Part shown: in pieces, positions 14,390 through 24,105 of the stretch
Numbering within the stretch: the stretch's first letter is position 1
Layout: each line of letters starts with the position of its first letter
Origin: Verrucomicrobiota bacterium
GTDB lineage: Bacteria > Verrucomicrobiota > Verrucomicrobiia > Opitutales > Opitutaceae
Direction of reading: 5' to 3'
NCBI GenBank assembly: GCA_019136515.1
Contig: JAGVUB010000053.1
Location: 1 to 54,090 of the forward strand
Length of the DNA stretch: 54,090 nt
Program-made: the position numbers and the translations under genes
Notes under the pieces: model-generated
The model's input: only the letters and a program-made list of their open reading frames with translations
What the model was told of the DNA's origin: nothing
Database searches by the model: none

Positions 14390-16390
14390 ATGAAATACTC
14401 CGCCGCCCCGCTTCTCGCCAGTTTGCTCCTGTCCCCCTTGCTGTTGCCGGCGGCCGAACCGGACGGGATTCGGCTCTCGATCGATCTGGCGACCCCGGGG
14501 CGGCCCATCAGCCCGGATCTTGTCGGCGTCTTCTTCGAGGACCTCAACTACGCGGCCGATGGCGGGCTCTACGCGGAGCTGCTGCAGAACCGATCCTTCG
14601 AATACAGTGCGACCGAGCAGCCTGGGTGGGGGCCGCACACCGGCTGGGAGCTGGTGCAGGGCGGGGGCGGGGAGGGCAACCTCGGCCTCGGCGACGCGCG
14701 GCCGGTGCACCCGCACAATCCGCACTACCTCATCCTCACCGTGACAGAGCCGGGCTCGGGCGTCGGCATTGCGAACAAGGGATTCGATCAGCTCCCGGTC
14801 GAGGCGGGGAAGAGCTACGAGGCGTCGTTCTGGGCCTACCAGGCCTACATGGGCATCATGTGGAAGGAGGCGGACCAGACCAAACCGATGCCGGTCTCGC
14901 TTCAGCTCCAGGCGAAGGACGGCACCGTCCTGGCCGAGGCGCGGGTCGCGGTGACCGGCCGCGCGTGGACGCAGCACCGCGCCACGCTCACGCCGACGCG
15001 CTCCGCTCCGGAGGCGCGTTTTGTCCTCATGGCGCACGCACAGGGCGGCCTCGCGCTCGACATGGTTTCCCTCTTTCCGCGCGACACCTTCAAGGGGCGC
15101 GCCAACGGGCTGCGTCGCGATCTGGCGCAGACGATCGCCGACATCCGGCCGAAGTTCATGCGTTTCCCCGGCGGTTGCCTTGTGCACGGTCCGGGCGTGC
15201 ATCGGTACTACAACTGGAAGGACACCGTCGGTCCTGTCGAGCAGCGCCGCGCGCAGCGCAACCTCTGGGGCTACCACCAGACCTTCGGGCTCGGCTACTT
15301 CGAGTTCTTCCAGTTTTGCGAGGATATCGGCGCGAAGCCGCTCCCGGTCGTCTCGGCCGGCGTGTGCTGCCAGCATGCGGGCCACTCGCCCGGCCGCGGG
15401 CAGGAAGGCCTGCCGCTCGCCGAGATGTCGGCGTACATCCAGGACATCCTCGACCTGATCGAATGGGCCAACGGCCCCGCTGACTCGAAGTGGGGCGCCG
15501 TGCGCGCCGCCGCCGGCCATCCGGCACCTTTCGGCCTGAAGTACCTCGGCGTGGGCAACGAGGACGCGATCACGCCCGCCTTCCGTGAACGTTTCAAAAT
15601 GATCTTCGACGTGCTCAAGGCGAAGCATCCGGAGATCGTGATCGTCGGCACCTCCGGGCCGTTCGCCTCCGGCGAGGACTACGACAACGGCTGGGCCTTC
15701 GTCCGCGAGACCGGCGTGCCGCTGGTCGACGAGCATTATTACGTGTCGCCGCAATGGTTCTGGGAGAACCTCACCCGTTACGACACCTACGACCGCGCCG
15801 GCGCCAAGGTCTATGTGGGCGAGTACGCCGCGCACGACCGCGACAAGACGCGCAGCACCCTGCGCTCGGCGCTCGCCGAGGCCGCCGGACTGACGAGCTT
15901 CGAGCGCAATGGCGATGTCGTGCAATTCGCCTCCTACGCGCCGTTGCTCGCGCGCCGCAACCACACCCAGTGGCACCCCGACCTGATCTATTTCGACGCC
16001 ACCGCCGTCTATCCGACGATCAACTACGAGGTGCAGAAGCTTTTCGGCAACAACGCCGGCGACACGCTGCTGCCGGCGCGGCTCGAGGGCGTGCCGGCGG
16101 GCGTGCGCGTGACCGGTTCGGTCGTGCGCGACTCCGCCACGGGCGACGTGGTTGTGAAGGTCGTCAACGGTGAGGACCGGGCGTTCGACGCCACCGTCGT
16201 GCTCGCGGGGGCCGCCACCCCGACGTGCCACCTGACTGCCACCGTGCTCACCGGCGCCAGTCCCGATGTCGCAAACGCGGACGGCCAACCGCCCGCCGCC
16301 GTACCGGTTGTCGCCGAGAGCGAGGCCGGCGCGACCTTCCTGCGCGCGTTTCCCGCCAACTCACTCACGATCCTCCGGCTGCGCCGTTGA
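14390..16390 (+). CDS. Secreted GH51 alpha-L-arabinofuranosidase with CBM-like insert
   Basis: 666 residues with a signal peptide (about 1-22). The start of the mature protein, GVFFEDLNYAADGGLYAELL, is typical of the long GH51 class. A CBM4/9-like beta-sandwich follows (about 80-215), then the TIM barrel beginning at RPKFMRFPGGCLVHG. The acid/base Glu is in YLGVGNEDA (about 391) and the nucleophile Glu in VYVGEYAAH (about 477). A beta-sandwich closes the protein. It removes terminal L-arabinofuranose from arabinoxylan or arabinan. First gene of the locus; the GH43 start follows 77 bases after its stop. Many members of this long class are extracellular. Confidence 0.9.
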   Translation: MKYSAAPLLASLLLSPLLLPAAEPDGIRLSIDLATPGRPISPDLVGVFFEDLNYAADGGLYAELLQNRSFEYSATEQPGWGPHTGWELVQGGGGEGNLGLGDARPVHPHNPHYLILTVTEPGSGVGIANKGFDQLPVEAGKSYEASFWAYQAYMGIMWKEADQTKPMPVSLQLQAKDGTVLAEARVAVTGRAWTQHRATLTPTRSAPEARFVLMAHAQGGLALDMVSLFPRDTFKGRANGLRRDLAQTIADIRPKFMRFPGGCLVHGPGVHRYYNWKDTVGPVEQRRAQRNLWGYHQTFGLGYFEFFQFCEDIGAKPLPVVSAGVCCQHAGHSPGRGQEGLPLAEMSAYIQDILDLIEWANGPADSKWGAVRAAAGHPAPFGLKYLGVGNEDAITPAFRERFKMIFDVLKAKHPEIVIVGTSGPFASGEDYDNGWAFVRETGVPLVDEHYYVSPQWFWENLTRYDTYDRAGAKVYVGEYAAHDRDKTRSTLRSALAEAAGLTSFERNGDVVQFASYAPLLARRNHTQWHPDLIYFDATAVYPTINYEVQKLFGNNAGDTLLPARLEGVPAGVRVTGSVVRDSATGDVVVKVVNGEDRAFDATVVLAGAATPTCHLTATVLTGASPDVANADGQPPAAVPVVAESEAGATFLRAFPANSLTILRLRR

Positions 16391-16467
16391 CCGGCGTGGC
16401 CGGCTACGACCTTCGGAGGCTTGCTGCCCCCGCGCTTCGGCCCATCCAACTCCAACTCCCCGTTCGC

Positions 16468-18597
16468 ATGCCAACTAGCCGTTACCTCTCTGCTGCGCTG
16501 CTGACGCTCGCGACCTTTGTCGCCGCTCCCGCGTTCGCTGCCGCCCCCGCCGACCCGTGCCCCACTTGGATGCCGGACAACGGCAACGGAACCTACACGA
16601 ACCCGCTTTTCTACGACGAGTTCTCGGATCCCGACCTGATCCGTGTCGGCGACGACTTCTACCTCGCCGGCACGACGATGCATGCGATGCCCAGCCTGGT
16701 GATCCTGCACTCGCGCGACTTGGTGAACTGGCGCTTCCTCAGCTACGCTGCCGAGAAGCTCGACCTCGGGCCGGAGTATCGGCTCGAGGAGGGGAAGGAC
16801 GCCTACGGTCAGGGCATTTGGGCGCCGTGCATCCGCTACCACCAGGGCACGTTCTACGTGTTCTCGAATGTCAACCGGAAGGGCCTGCTCGTCTTCACCA
16901 GCAAGAACCCCGCGGGCCCGTGGCAACAACGCCTGATCACTCCCGGCATCCACGATCTGTCCGTGCTCTTCGACGACGACGGCCGGATCTACGCGATCTC
17001 CGGTTACGGCGAGGTGCACCTGGTGGAGTTCAAACCCGATCTCAGCGGCTTCATCGAAGGCAGCGAGCGCGTGATCATCCCGCGCGGCAGCGCAATGGGG
17101 GAGGGCCATCACTTCTACAAGATCGGCGGCAGATACTACATCATCAGTGCCGACTACGCGCCCACGGGCCGCATGCAGTGCGCGCGCGCCGACCGCGTCG
17201 ACGGTCCCTACGAGACGGTCGTCATCAGCGCCCGCGAGACCATGGGCACGCAGCGCGGCTGGTGGTGCAACAATGTCGGCCAGCGCGCCCCGATCCCGGG
17301 CTACGGCGCGACGTTCGACATCCACAAGCCGGGCGACAACGAGTTCGGCGCCGCGCCGCTTCATCAGGGCGGCATCGTCGACCTGCCCAACGGCGACTGG
17401 TGGGGTCTCTCGATGATGGACTTCAAGTCCGTCGGCCGGACCACCTTCCTCTCGCCCGTCACGTGGACGGACGGCTGGCCGTACTTCGGACTTCCGGGAA
17501 ACCTCGGCCGCTCGCCGCGCACCTGGGTCAAGCCGGCGGTCGCCGCGACGGTCGCGCCCACCGCCACCTACCAGCGCAGCGACGACTTCTCCGGCGCGAA
17601 GCTTCTGCCAGTCTGGCAGTGGAACCACGTCCCGGTATCCGCCAAATGGTCGCTCGCCGAGAAACCCGGCGCGCTGCGCCTGCACACGCTGCCAGCCGAC
17701 CACTTTCTCGGGGCACGGAACACGCTCACGCAGCGCGTCATCGGGCCCGAGTCGACCGCCACCGTGGTGCTCGACGGCTCCGCCCTGCAGCCCGGCGACA
17801 TCGCCGGACTCGGCCTGCTCAACATGCCCTGCGGCTGGATCGGCCTCGCCCGCACCACCGGCGGTCTCGTTCTCCGCTGCTACAACCAGCTCGCCAACGA
17901 GACACTCGACCAACCGCTCGCCTCGGCCCGCGTGCATCTGCGCGCGACTGGCAACTACGACGACGATCTCGCCCGGTTCAGCTACAGCACAGACGGCGTG
18001 GGCTTCACCCCGGTGGGTACCGCGCTGCGGCTGCCGTACCAGCTCAAGACTTTCCAGGGCACGCGCTACGCGCTCTTCGCCTTCAATGCCGCGGGACGCG
18101 AAGGTGGCCACGCCGAGTTCGACGACTTCAGGGTCGATGAACCGTTCGCCGACCGCTCCCAGAACCTGCCGCTCGGCAAGACCATCTCGCTGACAAATCT
18201 CGCCAACGGCTCCGTCGTCTGGGGCAATCCGAACGGGATGTTGCACTCGGCCCGCGCAGGCTCGCCGGAGGCGCAGAGCCCCGCGGCCCGTTTCCGCGTG
18301 CTCGACCGCGGGCAGGGCAGGGTGGCGCTCGAGGCGATGGACGGCAGCGGCTTCGTCACCGTTGTGGGCCTCGGGCTCTCGGGCGATGTGCGTCTCTGCA
18401 AACAGGAGACTGCTGGCAGCCTGTTCCAGTGGCAGGACATGCTGCGCGGCCAGTGCATGCTGCTTTCGCTGCAGAACCACCGCTACGTGGGCGTCGATCC
18501 GCTCACCGGCGAACCGTATTCCGCGGAGTCGCCCGGAGCGCGCCCGGACCGCAAGGACGGCGCGGTCTTCACGTGGGCTCAGGCGGGCAATCCGTGA
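16468..18597 (+). CDS. Secreted GH43 beta-xylosidase/arabinofuranosidase with C-terminal beta-trefoil-like domain
   Basis: 709 residues with a signal peptide ending in AFAAAPA. The five-bladed GH43 propeller has catalytic base FSDPDLIRVGDDFY (about 54), modulator Asp in DLSVLFDDDGRIY (about 170) and Glu in MGEGHHFYKIGGRYY (about 212). Next comes a concanavalin-like C2 domain (about 375-560; SDDFSGAKLLPVWQWNH), as in GH43 subfamily 12-type xylosidases. The last about 150 residues resemble a beta-trefoil/fascin-like module (GKTISLTNL...YVGVDPLTGEPY), which may bind sugar. The ATG at 16468 starts the signal peptide; the frame upstream overlaps the GH51 end. Likely releases xylose or arabinose from xylan oligomers. 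Confidence 0.88.
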   Translation: MPTSRYLSAALLTLATFVAAPAFAAAPADPCPTWMPDNGNGTYTNPLFYDEFSDPDLIRVGDDFYLAGTTMHAMPSLVILHSRDLVNWRFLSYAAEKLDLGPEYRLEEGKDAYGQGIWAPCIRYHQGTFYVFSNVNRKGLLVFTSKNPAGPWQQRLITPGIHDLSVLFDDDGRIYAISGYGEVHLVEFKPDLSGFIEGSERVIIPRGSAMGEGHHFYKIGGRYYIISADYAPTGRMQCARADRVDGPYETVVISARETMGTQRGWWCNNVGQRAPIPGYGATFDIHKPGDNEFGAAPLHQGGIVDLPNGDWWGLSMMDFKSVGRTTFLSPVTWTDGWPYFGLPGNLGRSPRTWVKPAVAATVAPTATYQRSDDFSGAKLLPVWQWNHVPVSAKWSLAEKPGALRLHTLPADHFLGARNTLTQRVIGPESTATVVLDGSALQPGDIAGLGLLNMPCGWIGLARTTGGLVLRCYNQLANETLDQPLASARVHLRATGNYDDDLARFSYSTDGVGFTPVGTALRLPYQLKTFQGTRYALFAFNAAGREGGHAEFDDFRVDEPFADRSQNLPLGKTISLTNLANGSVVWGNPNGMLHSARAGSPEAQSPAARFRVLDRGQGRVALEAMDGSGFVTVVGLGLSGDVRLCKQETAGSLFQWQDMLRGQCMLLSLQNHRYVGVDPLTGEPYSAESPGARPDRKDGAVFTWAQAGNP

Positions 18598-18672
18598 TCG
18601 GACCTTTGCCGATCGTGCGGCATTGAAGCCACGGCCACGCGCATCGAACCCCGGAATCTCACCGCATCCCCT

Positions 18673-21162
18673 ATGCAAACCAGATCACTCTTCCGCGCGC
18701 TCAACGTGGGCGTGCTGCTCGCACTAACCTCGTCGTGTGTTGCGGCTCCTGCGACCGATTCGGCTTATCTCGATCCTGCACGGCCGCAGCTCGAGCGGAT
18801 CGCCGATCTCATCGGTCGGATGACGCTGGAGGAGAAGGTGTCGATGATGACCAATACGACACCGGGCGTCCCGCGTCTCGGCATCCCGAAGTACGATTGG
18901 TGGAGCGAGGCGTTGCATGGCGTCGCCAACGCCGGTAACGCCACCGTCTTTCCGCAGGCCATCGGCCTCGCCGCGATGTGGGATGAGTCCCTCCACCACG
19001 AGATCGCCACGGTCATCGGCGTCGAGGGGCGCGCGAAGTTCAACGGCTACAAGGGCACGCCCGAGGAAGGCACCATCTTTCGCGGGCTCACCTTCTGGTC
19101 GCCCAATGTGAACATCTTCCGCGACCCGCGCTGGGGCCGGGGCCAGGAAACCTACGGGGAGGACCCGTTCCTCACCTCCCGCCTGGGCGTGGCGTTCGTG
19201 CGCGGCCTGCAAGGCGACAATGTCGACTACCTCGTTGCGGCCGCCTGCGCCAAACACTTCGCCGTCCACAGTGGCCCCGAGCCACTCCGGCACATCTTCG
19301 ACGCCACCCCCACCGCGGCCGATCTCCACGAGACCTACCTGCCGGCGTTCGAGGCGCTCGTTCGCGAAGGCCGTGTCGAGATCGTGATGACCGCCTACAA
19401 CGCGCTCCATGGCGTTCCCTGTTCGGTCCACCCGCTGCTCTACCAGTTGCTCGAGCGTTGGGGCTTCCATGGTCACGTCACCTCCGACTGCGGCTCGGTC
19501 GCCGACCTCAGCCGCACCTACAAGTGGGCGGCCGACGATGCCGCCGCCGAGGCGCTCGTCCTGCGCGCAGGCATGAACGTGCGTTGCGGTTTCGAGGCCA
19601 CGGCACTCGTCGATGCCGTTCGCCGCGGTCTGATCTCGGAGGCGGAGGTCGATCGGCGCCTCCAGCCGCTGCTGCGCACGATGTTTCGCCTCGGCTTCTT
19701 CGACCCGGCGGATCGCGTGCCCTTCAACCGCATCGCGCCGCGCGAGAACGACTCGCCGGCCCACGGCGCGGTCGCGCTCCGAGCCGCGCGCGAGTCGCTC
19801 GTGCTGCTGCAGAACGACGGCACGCTTCCGCTCCGCCCCGATAAGCTCCGTCGAGTCGCCGTGGTCGGACCCAATGCCACTTCGGTGCCGGTGCTGTTGG
19901 GCAACTACAACGGCACGCCCTCGGCGCCCGTCACCATCCTCGCCGGCCTGAAGGCCGCGCTCGAGCCCGCCGGCGTGCAGGTCGACTATGCGCACGGCTG
20001 CGACTACGCGACGCGTCCGGCCACGTGGCGCCCGATCCCCCAGCCCTGGTTCCAGGGGGAGTACTACGCCAACGCGGAACTCGCCGGCGAACCGACGGTG
20101 CGCCGCTGGGAGCGGCCGCTTTGTTTCTCCTGCAACGCCGGCAAGGCCGCCGACGCGCTCCCGACGACCGTGCCCACCCGGGGAATCTCGGCGCGTTGGC
20201 GCAGCGACCTCCAGTCCACGCTGGCGGGCGAGTACCAGTTCCGCGTCCGTGGCCGCGGCGGATTCCGTCTCCGGCTCGACGGCAAGCTCATCCTTGATTC
20301 CTGGACACCCTCGACCGCCGAGGCGGCGGCCGAGCGCGCGGTCGTCGTGTCCTGCCCGCTGCCGGAGAACGCCACCTTGCCGGTGCAGCTCGAGTACGTC
20401 CAGGGCGACGGCCCGATGGCCCTGGCGCTCGAGTGGATTCCGCCCTCGGCCGAGACTCCCGTTTGCCGGAGGCATCTCGGCCCAGCTCGAGGGCGAGGAG
20501 ATGGAGGTCGACTACGACGGCTACTCCGGCGGCGACCGCCGCCGCATCGAACTGCCCGAGCTCCAGCAACGCCTGCTGGAGAAGCTCCACGCCACCGGCA
20601 AGCCCGTGGTCTTCGTGAATCTTTCCGGCAGCGCCGTGGCGTTGCCGTGGGCCGCCGAACACCTCAACGCCATCGTCCAGGCCTGGTATCCCGGGCAGGC
20701 CGGCGGCACGGCGGTCGCCGATGTCCTGACCGGAAAATACAACCCCGCCGGTCGCCTGCCCGTCACGTTCTACCGCGCCACCGAGGACCTGCCTGACTTC
20801 AAGGACTACGCCATGGCCGGCCGCACCTACCGCTACTTTGCGGGCCGGGCGCTCTTCCCCTTCGGCCACGGTCTGAGCTATACAAAGTTCGACTACGCCA
20901 ATCTGCGGGTCGCGCCCGGTGTAGACGGCGGTCTGCGGGTATCCGTCGACCTCACCAACGCCGGTTCGCGTGATGGCGACGAGGTCGTCCAGCTCTATGC
21001 CGTGCCGCCGGCCGGTGCGCGGCCCGGCGAGATCCAGTCGTTGTGCGGCTTCCGTGCTGGAGTGGGGAAGCGGGATCCAGCGTGGTGCCCCCGGGCACAT
21101 GGACGATCCGCGCCGGCGCCTCCTCCGCCGACCTCCGGCTGAAGGCGTCCATCGAGCTCTGA
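18673..21162 (+). pseudogene. GH3 beta-xylosidase/glucosidase with PA14 insert, two frameshifts
   Basis: Reading must change frame twice to give one protein. Frame 1 covers the signal peptide, the GH3 barrel (nucleophile Asp in HVTSDCGSVAD, about 272), ARESLVLLQNDGTLPL and a PA14 domain (about 455-600). Near 20451-20465 it shifts to frame 2, resuming at FAGGISAQLEGEEMEVDYDG with the residues normally just before it missing. Frame 2 carries the second sandwich and GHGLSYTKFDY. Near 21050-21060 it returns to frame 1, again with about 20 residues missing, ending VVPPGTWTIRAGASSADLRL at TGA 21160-21162. Each junction looks like a short deletion. Either a real pseudogene in an otherwise intact locus, or consensus errors. 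An intact version would be a periplasmic exo-xylosidase. Confidence 0.82.
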
Positions 21163-21170
21163 CTTTCCCC

Positions 21171-21671
21171 ATGCGCACGTCTACCTTCCGAGTCCTTGTT
21201 CTGGCCGTTGTTGCGACCTTGTTCTCTGCGTACAGCCGGGCGGAGTCGCCGGTCCCTCCCGCGCCGCTGCAGTCGGAGTTCGTCTACGAGGCGGTCGTCG
21301 AGATTTCCGCGGCGATCGAAATCGGCGCCACGCCCGGCGGCACGCGTCGCTACATCCCCATCACTGGCGGCACCTTCGAAGGACCGAAGATCCGCGGCAC
21401 CATCCTCCCTGGTGGCGCCGATTGGCAGACCTCGCGTCCGGACGGCGTGACGGAGGTCGACGCGCTCTACTCGATCCGTACCGACGACGGCGCCGTGATC
21501 ATCGTGCGCAACAGCGGCGTCATCGCCGCCGGTGGCTATATGCGCACCGCTCCGCGCTTCGAGGCTCCGGCCGGTCCGCATGCTTGGCTGAACCAGTCGC
21601 AGTTCGTCGGCTCCGTCGCTGGCGGACCTCGACCGGGCACGGTGATCATCCGGGTCTTCCGCGTCCTGTGA
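21171..21671 (+). CDS. Secreted DUF3237-family protein
   Basis: 166 residues with a signal peptide (cleavage near SRA-ESP). The body fits DUF3237: EFVYEAVVEI, GGTRRYIPITGGTFEGPKIRG, LPGGADWQ, ALYSIRTDDGAVIIVRNSGV and APRFEAP...WLNQSQFVG. The fold is a small beta-barrel; its biochemical role is unknown. It starts 8 bases after the GH3 stop and 28 bases precede the second GH51, so it belongs to the enzyme operon. Its location suggests a part in hemicellulose breakdown, for example handling aromatic or acyl groups, but that is inference. Confidence 0.8.
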   Translation: MRTSTFRVLVLAVVATLFSAYSRAESPVPPAPLQSEFVYEAVVEISAAIEIGATPGGTRRYIPITGGTFEGPKIRGTILPGGADWQTSRPDGVTEVDALYSIRTDDGAVIIVRNSGVIAAGGYMRTAPRFEAPAGPHAWLNQSQFVGSVAGGPRPGTVIIRVFRVL

Positions 21672-21699
21672 TCCCGTCTCCCGTTAACCCTTTTTCCCA

Positions 21700-23235
21700 A
21701 TGAACACCCGCTCGCTCCGCTCCGCGCTCCTGCTCCTCACGTTGCCCCTCGGCGCCTTCGCCGGCACCGCCACGATCAAGATCGATCTCGATCGCACCAT
21801 CGACGCCGTCGACCCGCGCATCTACGGCATGTTCATGGAGCCGATCGGTTTCAACCGGCCCGAGCTCAAGTTCAACACCCTCTACGGCCCGCTCTACGAC
21901 CCGCAGTCCCCGCTGGCCGACAAGAACGGTTTCCGCACCGACATGCTCGAGGCCGCGCGCGAGCTCCAGCTCACCCAGATGCGCTGGCCGGGCGGCAACT
22001 TCGTCGCCGGCTACGACTGGCGCGACGGCATCGGCCCGAAGGACAAACGCCCGAAGCGCATCGATCTCGCCTGGGGCGTCGTCGAGTCCAACCAGGTCGG
22101 CACCGACGAGTGGGTCGAACTCAACAAGCTCATCGGAACCGAGAACGTCGTCTGCATCAACATGGGCACCGGCACGGTCGACGATGCCCGCTACTGGGTC
22201 GAGTACTGCAACGCGCCCGTCGGCACCTACTGGGCCGACAAGCGCGCCGAGAACGGCCACCCCGAGCCCTACGCCATCAAGTACTGGGGCCTCGGCAACG
22301 AGGTGGACGGCGAGTCCTGGATCATGGGCTACAAGAACGCCGAGGACTATGTGAAGTTCGCCCGCGAGGCCGCGAAGGTCATGAGCCACAGCTCGCTCGG
22401 CACCAAGCTCGAGTTCGTCGCCAACGGCCCGGCCAACTACAAGGACAACCTCGACTGGGTCGAGTGGACCTGGACTGTCGTGAAGGGTCTCTACGGCATC
22501 GCCGACTATGTCTCCCTCCACCGCTATTGGGATCCGTCGGACGACTACTACGTGCTCATGGGCCAGCGCGGCATCGACCTCGAGGAGCGCATCGAGATCG
22601 TCGCCGGCCAGATCAAGGCCGTGCACACCATCCACCAGAAGAAGCCCATGTACATCGCCGTCGACGAGTGGGCGCCGCCCTTCCGCAAGGGCCACCTCGC
22701 CACGCTCGCACTCGCGCAGTACTTCAACGCCTTCATCCGCCACGCCGACACGGTGAAGATGGCCAACTACACGCTGCTCACCTCCATCCTCGGCCGCGAC
22801 CCGAAGACCGACGCCACCTACAAGTCGCCGCTCTTCTACACCTTCAAGCTCTTCTCCACCCGCGCCCGCGGCACCGCGCTCTCGCCCACGGTCACCTGCG
22901 ACACCTTCCGCACCAGCGACCACTACTCGAAGATCCCGTTCCTTGACGTCTCCGCCGTGTACGACGAGAAGGCCAAGCAGGTCGTGATCAACGTGGTCAA
23001 CCGCCACAAGGACGAGGCCATCGCCACCGACATCCGCAGCATCGTCGGCACCTTCGCGCCCACCGCGTCAGTCAGCCTCGTGGCCAACGACGACATCTCC
23101 GACGCCCCCTACACCTACGAGGCACGCGACACCTACCCGCCGAAGGTCACGCAGATCGCCACGCAGGGCACGTCGCTCAACTACAGCTTCCCGGCCCACT
23201 CGTTCACCCAGATCGTGGTTGGCATCAACCGCTGA
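21700..23235 (+). CDS. Exported GH51 alpha-L-arabinofuranosidase (short class)
   Basis: 511 residues with a signal peptide (LLLLTLPLGAFAG). It is closer to the classical GH51 enzymes than the first one: DPRIYGMFMEPIGFNRPEL, LTQMRWPGGNFVAGYDWRDGIGP, acid/base Glu in YWGLGNEVDGE (about 201) and nucleophile Glu in IAVDEWAPPF (about 323), then a C-terminal sandwich ending in SFPAHSFTQIVVGI. Classical relatives are often cytoplasmic; the clear signal peptide here puts it in the periplasm or outside. Two GH51 types in one locus suggests different targets, for example polymer versus oligosaccharide. Confidence 0.92.
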   Translation: MNTRSLRSALLLLTLPLGAFAGTATIKIDLDRTIDAVDPRIYGMFMEPIGFNRPELKFNTLYGPLYDPQSPLADKNGFRTDMLEAARELQLTQMRWPGGNFVAGYDWRDGIGPKDKRPKRIDLAWGVVESNQVGTDEWVELNKLIGTENVVCINMGTGTVDDARYWVEYCNAPVGTYWADKRAENGHPEPYAIKYWGLGNEVDGESWIMGYKNAEDYVKFAREAAKVMSHSSLGTKLEFVANGPANYKDNLDWVEWTWTVVKGLYGIADYVSLHRYWDPSDDYYVLMGQRGIDLEERIEIVAGQIKAVHTIHQKKPMYIAVDEWAPPFRKGHLATLALAQYFNAFIRHADTVKMANYTLLTSILGRDPKTDATYKSPLFYTFKLFSTRARGTALSPTVTCDTFRTSDHYSKIPFLDVSAVYDEKAKQVVINVVNRHKDEAIATDIRSIVGTFAPTASVSLVANDDISDAPYTYEARDTYPPKVTQIATQGTSLNYSFPAHSFTQIVVGINR

Positions 23236-23293
23236 GTCGTCGGGTCGCCGAAACACAAACACCTCTCGCAGCTATTTCCCATACTCGTCGCCA

Positions 23294-24094
23294 ATGAAAT
23301 CATTCCTTCGTTCCATCGTCCTCGGCGCTCTCGCGCTCGTTTGCTCCGCCGGAGCCATCGCTGCAAACAGCGGCGAGAAGCTCACCTTCGTTCTTGTCCA
23401 CGGCGCCACCGCCGGCGGCTGGGAATGGAAGAGCACCGGCAAGTGCCTCACCGACGACGGCCACACCGTGTACCGCGTCACGCTCACCGGCCTCGGCGAG
23501 CGTCTGCACCTCAACGGGCCGCACATCGATCTCCAGACCCACATCAACGATGTCGTGAACACGATCCTCTTCGAGGACCTGCACGATGTTGTCCTCACCG
23601 GGCACAGCTACGGCGGCATGGTCATCACCGGGGTGATCGACCGGATCCCCGAGCGGATCAAACATGTCGTCTACCTCGACGCCGCGGTGCCCAACGACGG
23701 CCAGTCCATCTGGGACCTCTTCGGCGGCGGCAACCCGCCGAACACCAACATCGTCGACGGCATGATGCAGGTCTCTTGGGTCAAGCCCGGCGCCAAGCCG
23801 CCGCACAGCGTCGCCCAGTCGATCAAGTGCTTCAATACGCCCGTCTCCTACAAGAACCCCGCGGCCCTCGCCCTGCCGGTGACCTACGTCGCCTTCGTGC
23901 CGAAGGACCAGTCGGCCGAGGAGCGCGCGAAGAAGGACAAGAGCTGGCAGAACGCCGTCGCCCGCGGCTGGACCATCCGCACCTTCCCCGGTCACCATGT
24001 CGCCCAGCAGGAAGACCCGCGCGGCGTCGCGACGCTCATCGAGGAATCGGTGAACGACAAGAACCAGGTTCCGGCCGCCGCGCCGCAGCAGTAA
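23294..24094 (+). CDS. Secreted alpha/beta hydrolase, EstX/salicylate-esterase-like
   Basis: 266 residues with a signal peptide (AGAIAANSG). Compact alpha/beta hydrolase: oxyanion motif FVLVHGATAGGWEW (about 33-46), nucleophile elbow LTGHSYGGMV (Ser about 104), DAAVPNDGQS, and the catalytic His in FPGHHVAQ (about 233). This resembles the plant MES/SABP2-like and bacterial EstX group, which cleaves small aromatic or methyl esters. In a locus with feruloyl-type CE1 enzymes, it may release or process small esters such as methyl ferulate or methyl glucuronate; this is inference. Starts 58 bases after the GH51 stop; the GH43 gene follows after 11 bases. Confidence 0.8.
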   Translation: MKSFLRSIVLGALALVCSAGAIAANSGEKLTFVLVHGATAGGWEWKSTGKCLTDDGHTVYRVTLTGLGERLHLNGPHIDLQTHINDVVNTILFEDLHDVVLTGHSYGGMVITGVIDRIPERIKHVVYLDAAVPNDGQSIWDLFGGGNPPNTNIVDGMMQVSWVKPGAKPPHSVAQSIKCFNTPVSYKNPAALALPVTYVAFVPKDQSAEERAKKDKSWQNAVARGWTIRTFPGHHVAQQEDPRGVATLIEESVNDKNQVPAAAPQQ

Positions 24095-24105
24095 ACCACC
24101 AAACC

